The notes below the pieces were generated by a model that was given only the letters and a program-made list of their open reading frames with translations, was not told the DNA's origin and ran no database searches. The translations under genes and the position numbers were made by a program. Below, one piece after another: positions 6,813-10,172 of a stretch of DNA of 10,172 nucleotides; the first letter of the stretch is position 1; each line of letters opens with the position of its first letter. The stretch comes from an uncultured Collinsella sp. GTDB taxonomy: Bacteria; Actinomycetota; Coriobacteriia; Coriobacteriales; Coriobacteriaceae. The DNA is taken from contig CABURR010000067.1 of assembly GCA_902493985.1 (NCBI GenBank), forward strand, positions 1 through 10,172, read 5' to 3'.

Positions 6813-7727
6813 CTAGTGATACAGCCCCGGCTGGTAGTGATACTCGTTGCTCACGTGCGGGCACAGCTGCCAAAAGGCGACGGCGCTCGCCGCGGCAACG
6901 TTGAGTGAATCGACCCCGTGCGCCATCGGAATGCGCACGGCCCGGTCGCAGCCCGCGATGGTCTTGGCGCCCAAGCCGGCACCCTCGGTGCCCATAAAGA
7001 TCGCCAGGCGATCAACCTCCTGCAGCGCAGGATCGTCCAGCGAAACGGAGTCGTCCGTCAGCGCCATCGCAGCGCACGAAAAACCGGCTTCGTGCAGTGC
7101 CGCCAGGCCATCGTGCGGCCACACACGAGCCTCGCTGCCAATACGCGTCCACGGCACCTGAAACACCGTGCCCATGCTCACGCGGGCCGAGCGACGGTAC
7201 AGCGGGTCGCAGCACGTCGGACTGACCAAAATACCGTCGACATTGAGCGCGGCGGCCGAGCGGAAAATCGCACCCACGTTCGTGTGGTCGACAATACCCT
7301 CGAGCACGCACACGCGCACCGGGCGCTCCCCCGCCGCCTCGACGAGGCCACCCAAGAACTCATCAACCGGAATCTGCCGCGGGCGACGAAACGCCGCGAG
7401 CGCACCGCGCGTCACGTTAAAGCCCGTCAGCTGCTCCATGAGTTCCATGGAAGCCACGAACACAGGAACCGGACCTGCGCCCTCGCGCACAACCAGGCGC
7501 TCAAACAGCGGCATCATCTGGTCGAGCCAGCGTTCGCCCAGAAGAAAGCTCACCGGCTCGTATCCGGCACGCACCGCGCGCTCAATAACCTTGGCACTCT
7601 CGGCGATAAAGATGCCCTTTTGCGGCTCTAGCACGCAGCGCAGCTCACGCTCGGTCAGTCGCACGTAGGCATCGAGCCGCTCGTCCTCGAGCGAATCAAT
7701 TCGCAGAACCTCAACGGCATCAGTCAT
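6813..7727 (-). CDS. SpoU/TrmH family RNA 2'-O-ribose methyltransferase
   Basis: A 304-residue SAM-dependent methyltransferase of the SPOUT (trefoil-knot) superfamily, acting on rRNA or tRNA in the cytosol. Motif 1 is VDHTNVGAIFRSAAAL (146-161), with the catalytic-type N150 and R156. Motif 2 is FMGTEGAGL (244-252). Motif 3 is IPMAHGVDSLNVAAASAVAF (266-285). The first 130 residues are the usual substrate-binding extension, with EPQKGIFIAESAKVIERAV (34-52) typical of this family. The exact target nucleotide cannot be read from the sequence. The ATG at 7727 is preferred over the ATG at 7760: a candidate -10 (TATAGA) overlaps the latter, and an AGG lies 6 nt before the former. The gene is downstream of thyA-folA in the same direction but separated by a GC-rich hairpin, so it may be independent. 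Confidence 0.92.
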   Translation of the reverse strand: MTDAVEVLRIDSLEDERLDAYVRLTERELRCVLEPQKGIFIAESAKVIERAVRAGYEPVSFLLGERWLDQMMPLFERLVVREGAGPVPVFVASMELMEQLTGFNVTRGALAAFRRPRQIPVDEFLGGLVEAAGERPVRVCVLEGIVDHTNVGAIFRSAAALNVDGILVSPTCCDPLYRRSARVSMGTVFQVPWTRIGSEARVWPHDGLAALHEAGFSCAAMALTDDSVSLDDPALQEVDRLAIFMGTEGAGLGAKTIAGCDRAVRIPMAHGVDSLNVAAASAVAFWQLCPHVSNEYHYQPGLYH

Positions 7728-7759
7728 AGCAGCCTGCCCGCACCCTTCTTTACAGCACA

Positions 7760-7765
7760 TCTATA
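7760..7765 (-). promoter_or_regulatory. Candidate -10 element for the SpoU-type methyltransferase gene
   Basis: TATAGA on the minus strand, about 33 bp before the preferred start codon. No good -35 is present at the expected distance. A start about 7 bp downstream would give a leader of roughly 25 nt and would exclude the upstream ATG at 7760. Confidence 0.3.
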
Positions 7766-7773
7766 CCAAACGA

Positions 7774-7792
7774 GGCGACGCTAAGCGCCGCC
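7774..7792 (-). terminator. Possible terminator hairpin after folA
   Basis: On the minus strand GGCGGCGC (7792-7785) pairs with GCGTCGCC (7781-7774), with one G-U pair and a tight TTA loop, 44 bp past the folA stop. The sequence that follows (TCGTTTGG) is only weakly T-rich, so it is either an inefficient terminator or just a stable RNA end. Confidence 0.5.
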
Positions 7793-7836
7793 CCATACAT
7801 TCAATCAACCCGATAATACCGTTCACGCCAGGCGAT

Positions 7837-8355
7837 TTACGCCTCAACGCGACGATACGTCACGAACTCATAATCGATGCCCTCGTCACCCTCACCGGCG
7901 GCAATCGTCGCGACCCCGCTACGCTGCGCAATCTCCCACGCGGGATCGGCGTCCAAGTCGGGAAAGTACGTGTCCACGGGATGGACGCAGTGGTTGTGCG
8001 TGACCTCGGCCTCGGCGCAATACAGCAAAAACTGCCGATACACCTCGCCGCCACCGATCACCCAAGCAACGGGCTCATCGGCAACCGCGGCGAGCGCCTC
8101 GTCGATGCTATGCACCACGTCGACGCCCTCGACAGCAAAATCCTCGTCGCGGGTAAGCACGATATTGCGACGGTTCTTGAGTGGACGCCCACCGGGAAAA
8201 CTCAGCAGCGTCTTGCGCCCCATGATGACCGGGCAGCCCTTGGTGCAGGCCACAAAATGGCGCATGTCGGCGCGATTGGACACCACCATGTCGCCCTCGC
8301 ACCCAATGCCCCAATCGTCACACACGGCAACGATAGCAGATAGCTTACACGTCAT
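7837..8355 (-). CDS. folA: Dihydrofolate reductase
   Basis: Reduces dihydrofolate to tetrahydrofolate with NADPH, in the cytosol. In 172 residues: LSAIVAVCDDWGIGCEG (5-21), the carboxylate D30 in SNRADMRHF (26-34; equivalent to E. coli D27), GCPVIMGRKTLLSFPGGRPL (40-59), NIVLTRD (64-70), the NADPH-binding WVIGGGEVYRQF (98-109) and THNHCVHPVDTYFPDL (119-134). Length is normal. The loop before D30 reads GDMVVSN where most family members have LPW; see findings. The ATG at 8355 is chosen because AGGTGG, which begins in the thyA stop codon, lies 4 nt upstream. Two in-frame GTG codons directly after the thyA stop are less likely. The start codon is 9 bp beyond the thyA stop, so the two genes form one operon and are probably translationally coupled. 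Confidence 0.95.
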   Translation of the reverse strand: MTCKLSAIVAVCDDWGIGCEGDMVVSNRADMRHFVACTKGCPVIMGRKTLLSFPGGRPLKNRRNIVLTRDEDFAVEGVDVVHSIDEALAAVADEPVAWVIGGGEVYRQFLLYCAEAEVTHNHCVHPVDTYFPDLDADPAWEIAQRSGVATIAAGEGDEGIDYEFVTYRRVEA

Positions 8356-8364
8356 GAGCACCAC

Positions 8365-9213
8365 CTACACCGCAATGGGAATGTTCTTGACCTGCGGGCC
8401 GTGCTCATAGCCCTCCACGATCAGGTCGTCGGTCGTAAACGCATAGAAATCGTGCACGTCGGGGTTAAGCGTTACCTTAGGCGCCGCAAACTGCGGACGC
8501 TCGATAAGCTCGCGGACGATATCGACATGACGGTCGTAGATATGGGCGTCGGCGATCACATGCAGCAGCTCGCCGGGAATCATATCGACCGACTGCGCGA
8601 CCATCATCAGCAAAATGGCGTACTGGCACACGTTCCAGTTGTTCGCGGCCAAAATGTCCTGGCTGCGCTGGTTTAGAATCATGTTGAGTGTAGGCTTATC
8701 GTCCTGCGGGCGCTGCGTGACGTTATAGGTCACGCTGTACGCGCACGGGTACAGGTGCATCTCGGACAGGTCGCTAAACACATAGGTGTTCGTCATAATG
8801 CGGCGGCTGTACGGCGTGTGCTTAAGGTCGTACAGCACACGGTCCATCTGGTCGAAATCGCCCTCGGGATAATGGCTCTTCTGGCCAATCTGGTACCCGT
8901 AGGCCTTGCCGATAGAGCCGGTCTCGTCAGCCCACTCATCCCAAATATGGCTGTTGAGGTCATGCACGTTATTGGACTTCTTCTGATATATCCACAGGAT
9001 CTCGTCCATGGCAGATTTGAGGGCCGTGCGGCGCAGGGTGAGCGCAGGGAACTCCTCGCGCAGGTCGTAGCGCGCCGTAACGCCAAAGTTTTTAATGGTA
9101 TAGGCAGGGGTGCCGTCCTCCCACACCGGACGGACCTTTTGGCCCTCGGTGGTGGTGCCATGGTCCAGAATGTCGCGGCACATGGCTACAAACTGTTGAT
9201 CAGCCTTGCTCAT
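8365..9213 (-). CDS. thyA: Thymidylate synthase (ThyA type)
   Basis: Converts dUMP and 5,10-methylenetetrahydrofolate to dTMP and dihydrofolate. The 282-residue protein has the family's residues in order: phosphate-binding R137-R138 (YSRRIM), nucleophile C157 (HLYPCAYSVTYNV), R183 and D186 (NQRSQD), N194 (NVCQYA), H224 and Y226 (HVIADAHIYDRH), and the C-terminal NIPIAV. Two stretches differ from the E. coli pattern: Ala instead of His after the nucleophile, and AANNWN in place of GLPFN; see findings. The start at 9213 is supported by AGGAGG 4 nt upstream. The open frame continues to 9528 upstream, but that part overlaps the divergent DUF134 gene and has no similarity to the family. It is the first gene of the thyA-folA operon: the next gene uses up the dihydrofolate it makes. 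Confidence 0.96.
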   Translation of the reverse strand: MSKADQQFVAMCRDILDHGTTTEGQKVRPVWEDGTPAYTIKNFGVTARYDLREEFPALTLRRTALKSAMDEILWIYQKKSNNVHDLNSHIWDEWADETGSIGKAYGYQIGQKSHYPEGDFDQMDRVLYDLKHTPYSRRIMTNTYVFSDLSEMHLYPCAYSVTYNVTQRPQDDKPTLNMILNQRSQDILAANNWNVCQYAILLMMVAQSVDMIPGELLHVIADAHIYDRHVDIVRELIERPQFAAPKVTLNPDVHDFYAFTTDDLIVEGYEHGPQVKNIPIAV

Positions 9214-9247
9214 TGACCCTCCTGTCAGTCGTCTATAAGCGATTTTT

Positions 9248-9253
9248 ATTGTA
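9248..9253 (-). promoter_or_regulatory. Candidate -10 of the thyA-folA promoter
   Basis: TACAAT on the minus strand, one mismatch from TATAAT. Transcription from about 9241 would give a short leader of about 28 nt containing the strong Shine-Dalgarno AGGAGG. No good -35 is visible 16-18 bp upstream. That position falls inside the inverted repeat at 9266-9283, which suggests an activator- or repressor-controlled promoter. Confidence 0.55.
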
Positions 9254-9265
9254 GCCCAGGCGCAC

Positions 9266-9283
9266 AGTGTCGGATTGGACACT
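9266..9283. promoter_or_regulatory. Inverted repeat over the thyA -35 region (possible operator)
   Basis: AGTGTC and GACACT form a 6-bp inverted repeat separated by GGATTG. It covers the place where the -35 of the thyA promoter should be. A dimeric regulator could bind here. A chance origin cannot be excluded at this arm length. Confidence 0.35.
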
Positions 9284-9351
9284 TGGGTCGGCACACGCAA
9301 TGCACGGCAGCACGGCTCCGCATTCGCAAGCGGAACTCCTTTACCTTTTTC

Positions 9352-9363
9352 TGACATATGCCA
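9352..9363. promoter_or_regulatory. Upstream copy of the TGACATATGYCA palindrome (site 1)
   Basis: TGACATATGCCA differs at one base from the perfect palindrome of site 2. Similarity extends on both sides (CTGACATATG, then CAAA). It is centred about 17 bp upstream of the proposed -35 centre of the DUF134-NifX gene. Confidence 0.6.
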
Positions 9364-9371
9364 AAAATAGC

Positions 9372-9399
9372 TTGTGCGCTTCCGCATACGCGCTATCCT
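9372..9399 (+). promoter_or_regulatory. Candidate promoter of the DUF134-NifX gene
   Basis: TTGTGC (9372-9377) and TATCCT (9394-9399) with 16-bp spacing; each element matches the housekeeping consensus at four of six positions. The predicted start is about 9406, inside palindrome site 2. An overlapping alternative -10, TATTAC at 9399-9404, has no matching -35. Confidence 0.4.
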
Positions 9400-9404
9400 A
9401 TTAC

Positions 9405-9416
9405 TGACATATGTCA
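9405..9416. promoter_or_regulatory. Perfect palindrome TGACATATGTCA (site 2, likely operator)
   Basis: A perfect 12-bp palindrome between the candidate -10 and the Shine-Dalgarno GGAGAG of the DUF134-NifX gene. Its centre is 53 bp from that of site 1, about five helical turns, so both sites face the same side of the helix. Position over the start site is typical of a repressor operator. Confidence 0.65.
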
Positions 9417-9430
9417 AATTTGGAGAGTGT

Positions 9431-10172
9431 ATGGCAGGAAGACGAGAAAAATTACGCCGCGTTGGGATCATCCCCGAATATCGCGGCTTTACCCCTGACG
9501 GCCTTGCCAGCGGAGGCGCCATCGACATGACGGTCGACGAGCTCGAAGTCCTGCGGCTGTGTGACCTGGAAGGCCTTAATCAGGAGGCCGTCGCACAGCA
9601 GATGGGTATCGCGCGCGCCACGGTGGCGGCAATTAGCAGCCGCGCGCATCGCAAGGTGGCAAACGCGCTGGTCAACGGGCGGGCACTCAGTATCGAGGGC
9701 GGCAATATCGCATACTCCCCCATCACCACGACGACGGCCGCATGGCCAGTGAAGGAGGTCGGCACCATGAGGGTGGCAACGACGTACGACAACGGCAACA
9801 TCTTTATGCACTTTGGCCGCAGCGAGCAGTTCAAGATCTACGACATCCAGGATGGCAAGGTGTTCAACGAGCAGGTCGTAGGCACCGGCGGCACCGGTCA
9901 CGGCGCCCTGGCGGGCCTGCTTGCCAACGGTGGCGTTGACACGCTCATTTGCGGCGGTATCGGCGGCGGTGCCATCAACGCGCTTATCCAGGCCGGCATC
10001 ACGGTCTATGCGGGCGCCCAGGGCAACTGCGACGCCTGCGTCGAGGCACTCATTGCCGGCACGCTCGCACAGACCGGCGAGGCCACCTGTGACTGCCACG
10101 GCCACGACCACGAGCACGCCCATGAGCACGGCGAGTCCTGCGGCTGCCACGGCCATCACGACCACGACAGGC
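9431..10172 (+). CDS. UPF0251 (DUF134) DNA-binding domain fused to NifX/NifB-type domain, 3' end cut
   Basis: The frame is open from the ATG at 9431 to the window edge (247 codons, no stop yet). Residues 1-92 match the UPF0251/DUF134 family: RREKLRRVGIIPE, DELEVLRLCDLEGLNQEAVA, and a helix-turn-helix around 48-78 (MGIARATVAAISSRAHRKVA). Residues about 111-215 match the dinitrogenase iron-molybdenum cofactor domain of NifX/NifB/NafY: MRVATTYDNGNIFMHFGRSEQFKIYDI, TGGTGHGALAGLLANGGVDTLICGGIGGGA, and QGNCDACVEALIAG. From 220 the chain becomes a His/Cys tail (CDCHGHDHEHAHEHG, CGCHGHHDHD), a likely metal-binding segment. GGAGAG lies 4 nt upstream of the start. DUF134-NifX fusions exist in anaerobes outside nitrogen fixers; their function is poorly known. 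A metal- or cluster-responsive regulator is an inference. No nif genes are seen here. Confidence 0.88.
   Translation, partial: MAGRREKLRRVGIIPEYRGFTPDGLASGGAIDMTVDELEVLRLCDLEGLNQEAVAQQMGIARATVAAISSRAHRKVANALVNGRALSIEGGNIAYSPITTTTAAWPVKEVGTMRVATTYDNGNIFMHFGRSEQFKIYDIQDGKVFNEQVVGTGGTGHGALAGLLANGGVDTLICGGIGGGAINALIQAGITVYAGAQGNCDACVEALIAGTLAQTGEATCDCHGHDHEHAHEHGESCGCHGHHDHDR

Noticed and set aside
9301..9350. Terminator at the small hairpin TCCGC/GCGGA followed by T-rich sequence
   Set aside because: Only 5 bp of stem, five unpaired bases before the T-rich part, and no gene upstream in that direction to terminate.
9214..9528. N-terminal extension of thyA by 105 codons
   Set aside because: It overlaps the divergent DUF134 gene and its promoter, has no similarity to thymidylate synthase, and a strong AGGAGG precedes the start at 9213.

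Overview
This 10.2 kb window reads as a high-GC, compactly coded bacterial chromosome segment. My best guess is an actinobacterium of the class Coriobacteriia, possibly Collinsella. That placement is an inference from remembered gene styles and GC-rich codon use, not from any search. Almost everything is housekeeping. I see no insertion sequence, prophage, CRISPR array, tRNA or rRNA gene.

Layout. At 1-690 (minus) lies the N-terminal 230 codons of isoleucyl-tRNA synthetase (ileS), cut by the window edge. Its 5' leader (about 1040-734, minus) is a full T-box riboswitch with an AUC specifier, a two-helix antiterminator and a competing intrinsic terminator. A GldA-type iron/zinc alcohol dehydrogenase (1177-2259, plus) runs away from it and ends in a terminator that probably also serves the convergent DUF523/TudS-like gene (2308-2763, minus). 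Upstream of that, across a perfect 14-bp terminator stem, is ftsH (2845-4752, minus). A short cobalamin adenosyltransferase gene (4830-5315, plus) diverges from ftsH and converges on a MATE transporter gene (5338-6687, minus). A near-perfect palindrome is bounded by both stop codons. Then come a SpoU/TrmH RNA methyltransferase (6813-7727, minus) and a tight thyA-folA operon (9213-7837, minus). The right end (9431-10172, plus, truncated) encodes a UPF0251/DUF134 DNA-binding domain fused to a NifX/NifB-type domain with a His/Cys-rich tail.

How the genes work together. Only thyA-folA is a clear functional pair: ThyA consumes methylene-tetrahydrofolate and releases dihydrofolate, which FolA reduces. 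The ileS leader should sense uncharged tRNA-Ile. The DUF134-NifX gene has two copies of a 12-bp palindrome (TGACATATGYCA) flanking its likely promoter, about five helical turns apart, which suggests autoregulation or control by another dimeric regulator. These two cis-regulatory regions, rather than the genes themselves, are the most interesting parts of the window. Nothing here amounts to a clearly new multi-gene system.
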